A stretch of DNA of 64,000 nucleotides, taken from Pseudomonas sp. A34-9. Its GTDB lineage: Bacteria; Pseudomonadota; Gammaproteobacteria; Pseudomonadales; Pseudomonadaceae. A model generated the notes under the pieces. That model had not been told where the DNA came from and made no database searches. It saw only the letters and a list, made by a program, of their open reading frames with translations. Location: NCBI RefSeq assembly GCF_029543085.1, contig NZ_CP119967.1:4056501-4120500 (forward strand), read 5' to 3'. The stretch's first letter is position 1; each line of letters begins with the position of its first letter. Below, piece by piece: positions 35,457-43,467 of this stretch. Both the position numbers and the translations under genes were made by a program.

Positions 35457-35864
35457 ATGGAGCACAGAAAAATATCACTTATCGTCAGTGGTGCCAGGGA
35501 AGAGGCCAAAATCAATTACGACTCGATAAAAGGCACTATAAAGTTCTCCATGAAAAATGGCTTCACTAAAACCTACGAGTCGACTGATCTCTATTTATGC
35601 CTAGCAAAAATAAGACACGACAACCCTGAAGTTATTTTTATGTGCAAAGGAGCAAAACTGAACGTAACTCCATCAAGAATGTGCTCACAAATGAGTGGTG
35701 GCGTGATCGCTTACGAGCTTAAGGATGGTAAGTCCGCAACCTTTGAAGACATTGTCCAAATATTTGATTATGAAGAAAACAACTTAGCAAAAAGCCTGAA
35801 GGAGCAGCGAGAGTATTACTACACATGGTTGAACTCCCTTTTGATCGCGCTGACTTATAAATAA
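35457..35864 (+). CDS. Putative immunity protein 3 (paralogue)
   Basis: A 135-residue third member of the family (MEHRKISLIVSGAREE), with an AAGAGAG ribosome site. The conserved block is CKGAKLNVTPSRMCSQM, AYEL, IFDYEEN and YYYTWLNS. It lies 102 bp after gene 2, with no clear terminator between, and is AT-rich like its neighbours. The N-terminal thirds of the three proteins have diverged most, which suggests that specificity resides there. Confidence 0.82.
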   Translation: MEHRKISLIVSGAREEAKINYDSIKGTIKFSMKNGFTKTYESTDLYLCLAKIRHDNPEVIFMCKGAKLNVTPSRMCSQMSGGVIAYELKDGKSATFEDIVQIFDYEENNLAKSLKEQREYYYTWLNSLLIALTYK

Positions 35865-35952
35865 CACCGGAAGCTTTTGTAAGATGAGCGACTCTAATCA
35901 CGCCCCTTAATTTTGATAAATACATTGGCACCAAAATACATTAAACGCGCCG

Positions 35953-36191
35953 TCACTGCTCAACCTCATCCTCTTCATACTGCGTATCCGCCTTATCCGA
36001 ATCACGCAAAGGCACCGTCACATCATCCATCAGCGACCCCGGATCCTTGTTCTCCGAATCATTGATAAACGACAGCCAACTCGAGACATTCTCTTCCTTG
36101 CCTTCAGTTTTCAGGTGTCACGGTAACCCTCATCATTTTCAGGGGACAAGCGTTCGAAAATCCCCAACAGCCAATCGTCCCGCCGTCTCAC
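35953..36191 (-). pseudogene. Remnant of a decayed gene, frameshifted
   Basis: On the minus strand a GTG frame from 36191 reads RRRDDWLLGIFERLSPENDE, then GYRDT and a stop. One frame over, reading continues HLKTEGKEENVSSWLSFIND and on to YEEDEVEQ and a stop at 35953. Both pieces look protein-like and join around 36115-36120, so this may be the broken 3' end of a lost gene. No family is recognised. This and flanking non-coding DNA fill the gap between immunity gene 3 and the chitinase gene. Confidence 0.4.
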
Positions 36192-36202
36192 CGGAAAATA
36201 TG

Positions 36203-36232
36203 AAAAGCCCGGCAGCGCTACCGGGCTTCTTT
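36203..36232 (-). terminator. Rho-independent terminator of the chitinase gene
   Basis: On the minus strand AAGCCCGG, loop TAGCGCTG, CCGGGCTTTT, a few bases after the chitinase stop codon. The stem is perfect. Confidence 0.88.
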
Positions 36233-36240
36233 ATTTGCAA

Positions 36241-37299
36241 CTAACGAGCGACGTGCGACAACGAGTCATCAACAGTCTGCCCCGCGGCGGGAACCCCGTG
36301 AATCAGCGGTCCATAACGCCGGCTGAATTCCCAGTTGTACGGCACGCCATCCTTGCTGGTGCCGTTGTCCCAGTTCACCGACCAGGTCATCAAGCCTTTG
36401 ATCGGTATCCCCTTGATCGCCAGACGCTTGAGGACGTTGCCGACCACGGTGTTGTCGATCACATAACCGGTGGCTGCTGCATCATTGTTGGCTGGCAGAC
36501 CGATGACGAACTTGTCTGCCGGGATCCGCGTGAAGCCACGTGTGCCGGTCACCAGACTTTCGGTCAGGTAATAAAGGAAATCCTCCTTCAGCGCATCGTT
36601 GTTCTGCGCAATCCACGCACCCGCGCCGTTGTTCGCCTCCGGTACCCAGACCCCGTCACCGCCCTGGTTGTAGAACTGCGGGGCGATGAAGTCGTAGTAG
36701 CCTTCCAGTGCCTGCAAATAGCTGATGTATTTACCGGTGCTGGTCAGGTACGGAAACTCCGGAGCCATGCTGATGATGAAGTGCTTGCCCTGGCCTGCGT
36801 AGTGATCCTTGACCAGTTTCAATGCCGCTGGCAGGACTGTCTTGTTGGCAGCGAAATCAATCGCGCTCTGCTCAAGATCGATGTCCAGCCCGTCGAAGCC
36901 GTAGGTTTCCACCAGACGGATGATTTCATTGGCCAGCGGTTGTTCCTGACCGCTGCGCAACTCGATGTGCGCATCGGCACCGCCGAGGGAAATCAACACG
37001 GCCCGCCCCTGGCTGTTGAGCACGCCGACCTGACGGCGGAACTCGGCATCGGAAACGTTGAACGGTTTGAAGGTCGGAATCCCGCTGCCCTTCATAAAGG
37101 CTACCGCGACGACGTTGTATTCCTTGGGCACTTCCTCCAGCGAGAGGCTGGCGAAGCGGCCCTGACGGTAACCATCGCTTGGCCCCGCCGGCCAGTTGTG
37201 CCAGAAGCCCATGAGGATTTTTTTGCCAGCAATGCTCGGCATCAGCGAGGCGGCATCGCTCGCCGCGCTCTGCACTAAAGAGAAATCGATTTTTGACAT
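36241..37299 (-). CDS. GH18 chitinase without an export signal
   Basis: A 352-residue single-domain family 18 glycoside hydrolase that cuts chitin. The catalytic DxxDxDxE motif is DGLDIDLE (Asp136, Asp139, Asp141, Glu143, with Glu143 the acid). The strand motif SLGG (104-107) and the pocket APQFYNQGG and MTWSVNWD segments are typical of bacterial ChiC/ChiD-like enzymes. The N-terminus (MSKIDFSLVQSAASDAASLM) has no signal peptide, and no chitin-binding domain is fused. It is 41 bp behind the LPMO gene, probably in one operon. Confidence 0.92.
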   Translation of the reverse strand: MSKIDFSLVQSAASDAASLMPSIAGKKILMGFWHNWPAGPSDGYRQGRFASLSLEEVPKEYNVVAVAFMKGSGIPTFKPFNVSDAEFRRQVGVLNSQGRAVLISLGGADAHIELRSGQEQPLANEIIRLVETYGFDGLDIDLEQSAIDFAANKTVLPAALKLVKDHYAGQGKHFIISMAPEFPYLTSTGKYISYLQALEGYYDFIAPQFYNQGGDGVWVPEANNGAGAWIAQNNDALKEDFLYYLTESLVTGTRGFTRIPADKFVIGLPANNDAAATGYVIDNTVVGNVLKRLAIKGIPIKGLMTWSVNWDNGTSKDGVPYNWEFSRRYGPLIHGVPAAGQTVDDSLSHVAR

Positions 37300-37340
37300 G
37301 TTCTAATCCTTCAGAACGTGGGTTTGACGACGTATCGCCG

Positions 37341-37985
37341 TTATTTGAAGTCGACGTCGAAAGCCTGATAGAAGGCGTTACCGGTGTTGGCGACGATCCA
37401 CATCAGTACGATCACATGATGGCCCTTCTTGTTGACCGGCAGTTTCACCGTGTGATTGACCTTGGCCTTCAGCTCATTCGGGTAGCTGTAATAAGGCACC
37501 TGAGTGTAGAAGTCCTCGAAGAATGGTTGGGCTTCCAGTTGCGCACGGGTAATACGCTGTTTCGGGTCCCAGCCATCCTTGGTGATCAGCCAGCGGTAGC
37601 CGCGGGTGGTGTGCGGCGCGGTGTATTCCCATTTGATTTCGAGGGTTTGCCCCGGGGTTACATTGAGCAGCGTCCAAGTGAACGAACGAGCGAGTTTCTT
37701 GCTCATTTCCTCATTGGTGAAGTTCACACAGTCGCGGGCATCGGTCTTGCCGCCGCTGAGGATGTAGCCATCGGCCGGCGGCGTGACACTGTCCGAGTCG
37801 CTCTGGTAAGGCGCCGGAAATGGCCCCGCTGCCAGCGCCGGGAAATTCTTCCCGCCTTCCATTTCGTTGACCTGCCAGGCGCCGAGCAATCCTTGCTCGA
37901 TCGCTACCGCACCGCGGCTGGCAGGAGAGATGACGCGACCGTGTCGCAGTTGGGTGTGTGCTTGTGGTTGATTCATGTTTTTCAC
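37341..37985 (-). CDS. AA10 lytic polysaccharide monooxygenase without a signal peptide
   Basis: A 214-residue copper LPMO of the chitin-binding CBP21/GbpA type that cleaves crystalline chitin oxidatively. The copper brace would use His15 (in LRHGRVISPASRG) and His125 (in TAPHTTRGYRW); the axial aromatic is in AFYQAFDVDF. In known enzymes the first His must be the free N-terminus after signal cleavage. Here it follows 14 polar residues (MKNMNQPQAHTQLR) that are not a Sec or Tat signal, so export and trimming by another route are needed. First gene of an operon with the chitinase. Confidence 0.9.
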   Translation of the reverse strand: MKNMNQPQAHTQLRHGRVISPASRGAVAIEQGLLGAWQVNEMEGGKNFPALAAGPFPAPYQSDSDSVTPPADGYILSGGKTDARDCVNFTNEEMSKKLARSFTWTLLNVTPGQTLEIKWEYTAPHTTRGYRWLITKDGWDPKQRITRAQLEAQPFFEDFYTQVPYYSYPNELKAKVNHTVKLPVNKKGHHVIVLMWIVANTGNAFYQAFDVDFK

Positions 37986-38197
37986 TCCGTTGATTTAAGA
38001 ACTCTCCATTCCGAGGAGAGGCCTTCAAGCTAACGGAGGCGGATTTTTTGTCCATCGGCGGTTTTGTCGCAGCCAGCGGCGTTAAAACGTAAAAACACCG
38101 CAAATACTGGATTGATATACAGCTGTTTACGACAACGCCCACTCAAGGTGACGCCAAAGGATTACACGCCGACGCTACAAAAACTTCCATTCAGTAC

Positions 38198-38635
38198 TCA
38201 CGCCAACTGTGCCTTGAACTCCTTTTCGTACTGCCCGGCGAGCTGCTCTTTCTGCTTTTCGTTGAGCAATTTGCCCGCCATCTGGAAGAACTTTTGCTCT
38301 TCTTCTTTCAAATGATGATGAACCTTGTCCGACAGCTTCTTCGCAGTTGCCAACCACGCTGGACTGGACATCTCGGTCTCGTCGAGTTCTTCCATCATCT
38401 CGTCCATTTCATGGTGTTCAGCGATGGCATGACGGCTCAGATCGACACCCTGATCAAGCTCCATCAACGGAATGTAGAAATGGCGCTCTTCGGCAGTTTC
38501 ATGAGCCTGGAGCTCTGCCTTCAGCTGTTTGTAGGCTTCGACCCGCTCTGGCGTATCGCCGCTGGTTTCTATCAGGGTTTTGGCGTAGCTACGCTGGCGG
38601 TCATGGCTTTCGCGAAGGGCTTCGAAAATATTCAT
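38198..38635 (-). CDS. Hemerythrin HHE-domain protein
   Basis: A 145-residue four-helix protein starting at MNIFEALRESHDRQRSY. The di-iron ligands are visible: His in RESHD, AHETAEERHFYIPLM, EHHEMDEMMEELDE and VHHHLKEEEQKFF. Such proteins bind oxygen or nitric oxide, or buffer iron in stress. A longer frame to 38710 is not protein-like at its start. Monocistronic. Confidence 0.88.
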   Translation of the reverse strand: MNIFEALRESHDRQRSYAKTLIETSGDTPERVEAYKQLKAELQAHETAEERHFYIPLMELDQGVDLSRHAIAEHHEMDEMMEELDETEMSSPAWLATAKKLSDKVHHHLKEEEQKFFQMAGKLLNEKQKEQLAGQYEKEFKAQLA

Positions 38636-38784
38636 TGGGGGGTCCTCATCTACCGCGTGCGGGAATGACGCTGTAAAAGCTAGACCCCGACGTGAGAGCG
38701 GCAGTTCCACCGGCTTGAGGGAGGGCTTGGAAGACGAGCGCCGGGCAGGATAGGCTGCGAGTTCACATTACAAGGAAGTCCTGC

Positions 38785-39210
38785 ATGAACCTGCGTATCG
38801 AGTTGTCGCAAAACTCAACAGAAGAAGAACGTCAGGCCATTCTGGCGCCCCTGCACGCCTATAACGTGGCCAAGGCCGGGATTGCTGTATCCGAGCCGCT
38901 CACCCTGCTGGTGCGTGACGATAATGAGCAGATTCTGGGCGGACTCTACGGCCGGTTGGTCTGCCAGTGGTTGTTCATCGATTTGCTGTCGGTGCCTGAA
39001 GCTGGCCGGGGTCAAGGTATTGGATCGAAGCTGATGCACATGGCCGAGGAGCTGGCGCGTGAGAAAGGCTGCATCGGCGCATGGCTCGACACGTTCGACT
39101 TTCAGGCACCGGAGTTCTACAAGAAGCTTGGATATAGCCAGTTTGGCGAGATCGTCGACTACCCGCCAGGACACAAGCGGCACTTTTTCCAGAAGCGACT
39201 GGTAGTTTGA
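38785..39210 (+). CDS. GNAT-family N-acetyltransferase
   Basis: A 141-residue GNAT enzyme with a good upstream AAGGAAG. The acetyl-CoA loop is AGRGQGIGSKLMHMAEE (RGQGIG), preceded by FIDLLSVPE and followed by WLDTFDFQAPEFYKKLGYSQ. It resembles the RimI-like small stand-alone acetyltransferases of gamma-proteobacteria. Acceptor unknown. Confidence 0.9.
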   Translation: MNLRIELSQNSTEEERQAILAPLHAYNVAKAGIAVSEPLTLLVRDDNEQILGGLYGRLVCQWLFIDLLSVPEAGRGQGIGSKLMHMAEELAREKGCIGAWLDTFDFQAPEFYKKLGYSQFGEIVDYPPGHKRHFFQKRLVV

Positions 39211-39221
39211 AGGTACTGCCG

Positions 39222-39247
39222 CCTTCGCGAGCACGCTCGCGAAGGCA
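39222..39247. terminator. Hairpin between convergent genes (REP-like)
   Basis: GCCTTCGCGAG, loop CACG, CTCGCGAAGGC: a strong palindrome between the convergent GNAT and lipoprotein genes. No T run follows, so termination is inferred from position only. Confidence 0.55.
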
Positions 39248-39260
39248 CATCAACACCTGA

Positions 39261-39611
39261 TCAGAGGCAAGTCGCCAACGCCGCTAACCGGCGTTTGGCG
39301 ACAAAGTCATCCTTCTGCGCGTAGTAATTCAACGTAGTACCCGATGCCCCGGTAATCACGTCGACAAACGACTCCGCCGAACGGGTATACACCGTCGTAC
39401 CGCCCGATTTACGCGGCTCCAGATACGCCGCCGCATCCACACCGAACACCGCTTCGTCCTGCCAACCAAACTGCACACACTGCGCCACGACTTTTTCAGC
39501 CTTGTCCGACGTCAACACCTTGTACGGGGTTTTCGTGCGAGCATCGTCCATCACCGAGCCGGCGCAACCGGCCAGCAGCGTCGCCGCCAGCGCTACCATC
39601 AGAATTCGCAT
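39261..39611 (-). CDS. Small lipoprotein of unknown function
   Basis: A 116-residue lipoprotein with lipobox LLAGC (Cys16). The mature part contains VVAQCVQFGWQD and AAYLEPRKSGGTTVYTRSAE and ends with a Cys (ALATCL). I do not recognise the family beyond a resemblance to small Pseudomonas outer-membrane lipoproteins. Alone in its transcription unit. Confidence 0.75.
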   Translation of the reverse strand: MRILMVALAATLLAGCAGSVMDDARTKTPYKVLTSDKAEKVVAQCVQFGWQDEAVFGVDAAAYLEPRKSGGTTVYTRSAESFVDVITGASGTTLNYYAQKDDFVAKRRLAALATCL

Positions 39612-39745
39612 TGCATTCGCTCATTCAGAAAAAAGCGGACTGTATCATCGCAGCAGCAGAAATCGTTCTGCTTTACTGCATTTATAGCGCGACACACGCC
39701 AGCCGCTGCGGCACCCTAAGGTCATCAGCCTCACAAGGAAAACCC

Positions 39746-40075
39746 ATGGCGCCTTCTGACCAGCGACATGAACACGCCCTGAAACTGTTTCTCGATGCGC
39801 GTCCCGAACTGCGCGAATCCCTCGATCACCTCAACCCGTTGCTGGCCCAGGCCAAGGGTGAAACTCAAGCGCAGTATCGCGAAGAGCGCCTGCATGAAGC
39901 GTTTGAGGCCGAAGCGGAAAGCCTCGGACTGTTCGCCTGGGAGTTGACCCTGAAACTGACGACTGATTCGCCTGAGGAATACCAGGCGCAGCGTGAGGAA
40001 GTACATCGTGAGGTGGCGGAAATGGCCGGGATGGATTGGCTGGAATATTGCGATCTGTATGGCATAGAACCGTAA
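39746..40075 (+). CDS. Small acidic helical protein (DUF6388-like)
   Basis: A 109-residue, very acidic and helical protein starting at MAPSDQRHEHALKLFL, with an AAGGAAA ribosome site. Segments RPELRESLDHLNPLLAQAKG and EMAGMDWLEYCDLYGIEP fit, as I recall, the DUF6388 family of pseudomonads. No function known. It precedes the YoaK-like gene by 23 bp and may be co-transcribed. Confidence 0.72.
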   Translation: MAPSDQRHEHALKLFLDARPELRESLDHLNPLLAQAKGETQAQYREERLHEAFEAEAESLGLFAWELTLKLTTDSPEEYQAQREEVHREVAEMAGMDWLEYCDLYGIEP

Positions 40076-40098
40076 CCGTCGCGAAAGGACCGCCACTC

Positions 40099-40803
40099 AT
40101 GCTGCCATCCGCCTCCACGCACCGCGCCAGCCCCGGCCATCTGCACACGCAAAAGTGGCGCGGACGAGTGGGTCTGGCGCTGGTGGCCAGCCTCTCGGTA
40201 CTGGCCGGGATGACCGACGCCATCGGCTTTATGGCCAGCGGTGACTTCGTCTCGTTCATGAGTGGCAATACCACCCGGCTCGCCGTGGCGATCAGCGATG
40301 GCGATGTCGGACTGACCGTGCGTTTGTTGATCCTCGTCGCAACCTTTATCGTCGGGAATGCCTTGGGGGTGGTCGTTGCACGTTTCGGCGGACGCCGGGC
40401 GTTACCGCTGCTGCTGTGTATCGCCACCCTGCTATGCGCGGCGGCAGTCTGGCCATTCGAGACACAGCTGCCAGCGCTGCTGGCGGCAATCATTGCGATG
40501 GGCATGCTCAATGCAGCGGTCGAAGAGGTAAACGGCTTGCCGGTCGGACTGACTTATGTGACTGGCGCCTTGTCGCGCTTCGGACGAGGGCTGGGTCGCT
40601 GGATGCTCGGCGAACGGCGCAGCGGCTGGCGGGTGCAACTGGTGCCATGGAGCGGAATGTTTATCGGCGCGATTCTGGGCGCGCTGCTGGAACATCATCT
40701 GGGGCTCAAGGCGATGTTTGTCAGCGGTGTGCTGGCCGCGATGATCGGGCTGCTCTCCCTGAAAATCCCGCGGCGCTGGCAACTGGGCTACATGCCTCGC
40801 TAG
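40099..40803 (+). CDS. YoaK/DUF1275-family membrane protein
   Basis: A 234-residue, roughly six-helix inner-membrane protein starting at MLPSASTHRAS, with ribosome site AAAGGA. The family signature is VLAGMTDAIGFMASGDFVSFMSGNTTRLA, with the later NGLPVGLTYVTGALSRFGRGLG. DUF1275 proteins are putative transporters without an established substrate. Confidence 0.87.
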   Translation: MLPSASTHRASPGHLHTQKWRGRVGLALVASLSVLAGMTDAIGFMASGDFVSFMSGNTTRLAVAISDGDVGLTVRLLILVATFIVGNALGVVVARFGGRRALPLLLCIATLLCAAAVWPFETQLPALLAAIIAMGMLNAAVEEVNGLPVGLTYVTGALSRFGRGLGRWMLGERRSGWRVQLVPWSGMFIGAILGALLEHHLGLKAMFVSGVLAAMIGLLSLKIPRRWQLGYMPR

Positions 40804-40826
40804 TGGATGCCTGAGCCCAATCCCGT

Positions 40827-40917
40827 GTAGGAGCTGTCGAGTGAAACGAGGCTGCGATCTTTTGACTTGCTTTTAAAGATCAAGATCAACAGATCGCAGC
40901 GTGCCGCAGCTCCTACA
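40827..40917. repeat. Degenerate REP inverted pair
   Basis: GTAGGAGCTGTCGAGTGAAA at the left and an inverted GCAGCGTGCCGCAGCTCCTA at the right, with mismatched stems compared to the other REPs in the window. Confidence 0.75.
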
Positions 40918-41002
40918 GAGATCGTATTTCCCTATAAGCGCTGCGATCCTTTGCGGCCTGCAATGCTTTATCATGACCGCAGTTTTGCTGATCGAGTCTG
41001 TC

Positions 41003-41395
41003 ATGAAGTTCGCCATCGCGCTGTTTTCCGCCGCCCATGCGCCCTCCTCGCGCCGTGCCCTGTTGTTTGCGCAGGCTGCGCTGGCCGGTGGGCATGAAAT
41101 TGTCCGGCTGTTTTTCTATCAGGACGGCGTCTATAACGCCTCGGATGCGGTCGTCACTGCGCAGGACGAACTGGATTTGCCCAAGCATTGGCGCAGCTTC
41201 ATCACCGAGCAGAATCTGGATGGTGTGGTGTGTATCGCCGCCGCCCTGCGCCGTGGTGCGCTGAACGCTGAAGAAGCCAAACGCTATCAACGTGACGCCG
41301 TCTCTGTCAGCGGGCCGTGGGAGTTGTCCGGTCTTGGTCAGTTGCATGACGCGGTGCAAGACGCCGACCGTTTGATCTGCTTCGGAGGTGCGTGA
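41003..41395 (+). CDS. tusD: Sulfurtransferase complex subunit TusD
   Basis: A 130-residue DsrE-family protein. It accepts persulfide sulfur from TusA within the TusBCD complex, for 2-thiolation of tRNA wobble uridine. The active Cys is Cys77 in LDGVVCIAAALRRG, matching Cys78 of E. coli TusD. First gene of a tight tusDCBE cluster; a single base separates its stop from the tusC start. Confidence 0.93.
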   Translation: MKFAIALFSAAHAPSSRRALLFAQAALAGGHEIVRLFFYQDGVYNASDAVVTAQDELDLPKHWRSFITEQNLDGVVCIAAALRRGALNAEEAKRYQRDAVSVSGPWELSGLGQLHDAVQDADRLICFGGA

Positions 41396-41396
41396 G

Positions 41397-41753
41397 ATGG
41401 CCAAATCCCTGTTGATCGTCAGCCGCCAATCACCGTGGTCTGGCCCCGGCGCCCGCGAAGCGCTGGACATCGTGCTGGCAGGTGGCGCCTTCGATCTGCC
41501 GATCGGTTTACTGTTTCTGGATGATGGCGTACTGCAACTCGCCGCCGGGCAAAACGCCAGGGCCCTGCAACAGAAAGACCTCAGCGCCAACCTGCAGGCG
41601 CTGCCGATGTTCGGCGTAGAAGAACTGTTTTATTGCGCAGAGAGCGCCGAAACTCGCGGCCTCGTCGCTCTGTCGCTGGACGAAGCGCAGCCGCTGGCCG
41701 CCGAGCAAATCACCGCCCTTATTGACCGTTACGACCAGGTGATCACCCTCTGA
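41397..41753 (+). CDS. tusC: Sulfurtransferase complex subunit TusC
   Basis: A 118-residue DsrF-like subunit of the TusBCD hexamer. It starts with MAKSLLIVSRQSPWSGPGAR, typical of the family, and ends by overlapping tusB (ATGA at 41750-41753). Structural partner in sulfur relay to TusE and then MnmA. Confidence 0.92.
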   Translation: MAKSLLIVSRQSPWSGPGAREALDIVLAGGAFDLPIGLLFLDDGVLQLAAGQNARALQQKDLSANLQALPMFGVEELFYCAESAETRGLVALSLDEAQPLAAEQITALIDRYDQVITL

Positions 41754-42046
41754 TGTCGACTTTGCATGTGTTGTCTCATTCCCCGTTTGGCGACGATCGC
41801 CTGACCAGTTGCCTGCGCCTGATCGGCAACGCTGATGCTGTGTTGCTGTCCGGCGATGCGGTCTATGCGCTGCAACCGGGCACCGCGCCATTCACCGCAC
41901 TGCAAAACCGCCAGATCAAATTGTTGGTGCTGGCCGAAGATGCACAGGCTCGCGCCATCGAAGTTCCGGACTGGGCCGTTGCGATCGATTACCCGACCTT
42001 CGTCGAGCAGTCGATCCATCACGACAAGGTCAACAGCTGGCTATGA
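41753..42046 (+). CDS. tusB: Sulfurtransferase complex subunit TusB
   Basis: A 97-residue DsrH-like subunit (MSTLHVLSHSPFGDDRLTSC). It has the expected short length and the family segment DAVLLSGDAVYAL. It overlaps both tusC and tusE at start/stop codons, so the four genes are translationally coupled. Confidence 0.92.
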   Translation: MSTLHVLSHSPFGDDRLTSCLRLIGNADAVLLSGDAVYALQPGTAPFTALQNRQIKLLVLAEDAQARAIEVPDWAVAIDYPTFVEQSIHHDKVNSWL

Positions 42047-42378
42047 ATTCCATGACCGTCGGCGCCCGCGCCATCGAACTGGACAAGGACGGTTTTCTCG
42101 TCGACCTGAGCGACTGGTCGGCGGATGTCGCCAGCGCCCTCGCCGCCGCTGAAGACATCGCGTTGACGCCCGAACACTGGGAAGTCCTCGAACTGTTGCG
42201 CAGCTTCTACGCCGAATTCCAGCTGTCCCCGGCCACGCGGCCATTGATCAAGTACACCGCGTTGAAACTCGGTCCGGACAAAGGCAACAGCCTGCACCTG
42301 AACCGACTGTTCAAAGGCACCCCCGCCAAACTCGCCGCGAAACTGGCGGGCCTGCCCAAACCGACGAATTGCTTATGA
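42043..42378 (+). CDS. tusE: Sulfur carrier protein TusE (DsrC family)
   Basis: A 111-residue DsrC-type carrier that takes sulfur from TusD and delivers it to MnmA. The penultimate Cys on the flexible C-terminal arm (KPTNCL) is present, as are LDKDGFLVDLSDWS and the HWEVLELLRSFYAEFQLSP helix. Overlaps tusB by 4 bp and the next gene by 4 bp. Confidence 0.93.
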   Translation: MNSMTVGARAIELDKDGFLVDLSDWSADVASALAAAEDIALTPEHWEVLELLRSFYAEFQLSPATRPLIKYTALKLGPDKGNSLHLNRLFKGTPAKLAAKLAGLPKPTNCL

Positions 42379-43376
42379 CCGACCTTCCAGCGCTGACCCT
42401 CGAAACGCCTGCCGAACATCCGTTCGCTCAATTCGTGCGAATCCTCGGCAAGGGCAAGCGCGGCGCCCGCGACCTGACCCGCGACGAGGCCCGCGAAGCC
42501 ATGGGCATGGTGCTCGACGACAAGGTTGAAGACACCCAGCTCGGCGCGTTCCTGATGTTGCTGCGGCACAAGGAAGAAAGCGCCGAGGAAATGGCCGGCT
42601 TCACCGAAGCCCTGCGCGAGCGCTTGCAGGCCCCCAAGCTGAATGTCGATCTGGACTGGCCGACCTATGCCGGCAAGAAGCGCCATCTGCCTTGGTATCT
42701 GCTGGCAGCCAAGTGTCTGGCGCAGAACGGTGTACGCATTTTCATGCACGGCGGCGGCGCACACACGGCCGGGCGCCTGTACAGCGAGCAATTGCTCGGC
42801 GAATTGAACATCCCGTTGTGCCGCACCTGGCAGCAGGTCGGCACGGCGCTGGACAACGGCGGACTGGCGTTCATGCCGTTGGTCGACTGGGCGCCGCAGT
42901 TGCAGAAGATGATCGACCTGCGTAACACCCTTGGCCTGCGCTCGCCGATTCATTCGCTGGCGCGGATTCTCAATCCATTGGGCGCGCGTTGCGGGCTGCA
43001 AAGCATTTTTCATCCTGGCTATCAGGCCGTGCATCGCGATGCCAGTGGTTTGCTTGGCGACACGGCGATTGTGGTCAAGGGTGACGGCGGCGAAATCGAG
43101 ATCAACCCGGATGCCGACAGTCACTTGTACGGCACCACCGGCGGCGAGAGCTGGGACGAGGAATGGCCGCAATTGTCGGCGCAACGCCACGTCAAACCGG
43201 CAACTCTGGACGTTGAACATCTGAAAGCGGTGTGGCGTGGCGAGGTGGTCGACAGCTATCCCCAAATGGCCCTGATTGCGACCATGGCCCTGGCCTTGCG
43301 CGGCCTCGGTGAAAGCCGTGGACAAGCCTTCGAAACCGCCGAGCACTACTGGGCTGCGCGGAACAAATCGATTTAA
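42375..43376 (+). CDS. ybiB: YbiB/TrpD2-type glycosyltransferase-fold protein
   Basis: A 333-residue protein (start MTDLPALTLETP) related to anthranilate phosphoribosyltransferase: an N-terminal helical domain (DLTRDEAREAMGMVLDD) and an alpha/beta domain with FMHGGG and IHSLARILNPLGA. YbiB/TrpD2 proteins lack anthranilate activity and are reported to bind nucleic acid. It overlaps tusE by 4 bp, so it belongs to the tus operon, which hints at a link with tRNA or nucleic acid maintenance. Confidence 0.82.
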   Translation: MTDLPALTLETPAEHPFAQFVRILGKGKRGARDLTRDEAREAMGMVLDDKVEDTQLGAFLMLLRHKEESAEEMAGFTEALRERLQAPKLNVDLDWPTYAGKKRHLPWYLLAAKCLAQNGVRIFMHGGGAHTAGRLYSEQLLGELNIPLCRTWQQVGTALDNGGLAFMPLVDWAPQLQKMIDLRNTLGLRSPIHSLARILNPLGARCGLQSIFHPGYQAVHRDASGLLGDTAIVVKGDGGEIEINPDADSHLYGTTGGESWDEEWPQLSAQRHVKPATLDVEHLKAVWRGEVVDSYPQMALIATMALALRGLGESRGQAFETAEHYWAARNKSI

Positions 43377-43467
43377 CCGATCATTCACGCCCGATCTTTG
43401 CGCTTTTTGTTCGAACTCATCGGAATAGACTCGACTCCAACGATTATTGGTTTATGGAGTCTTGATC

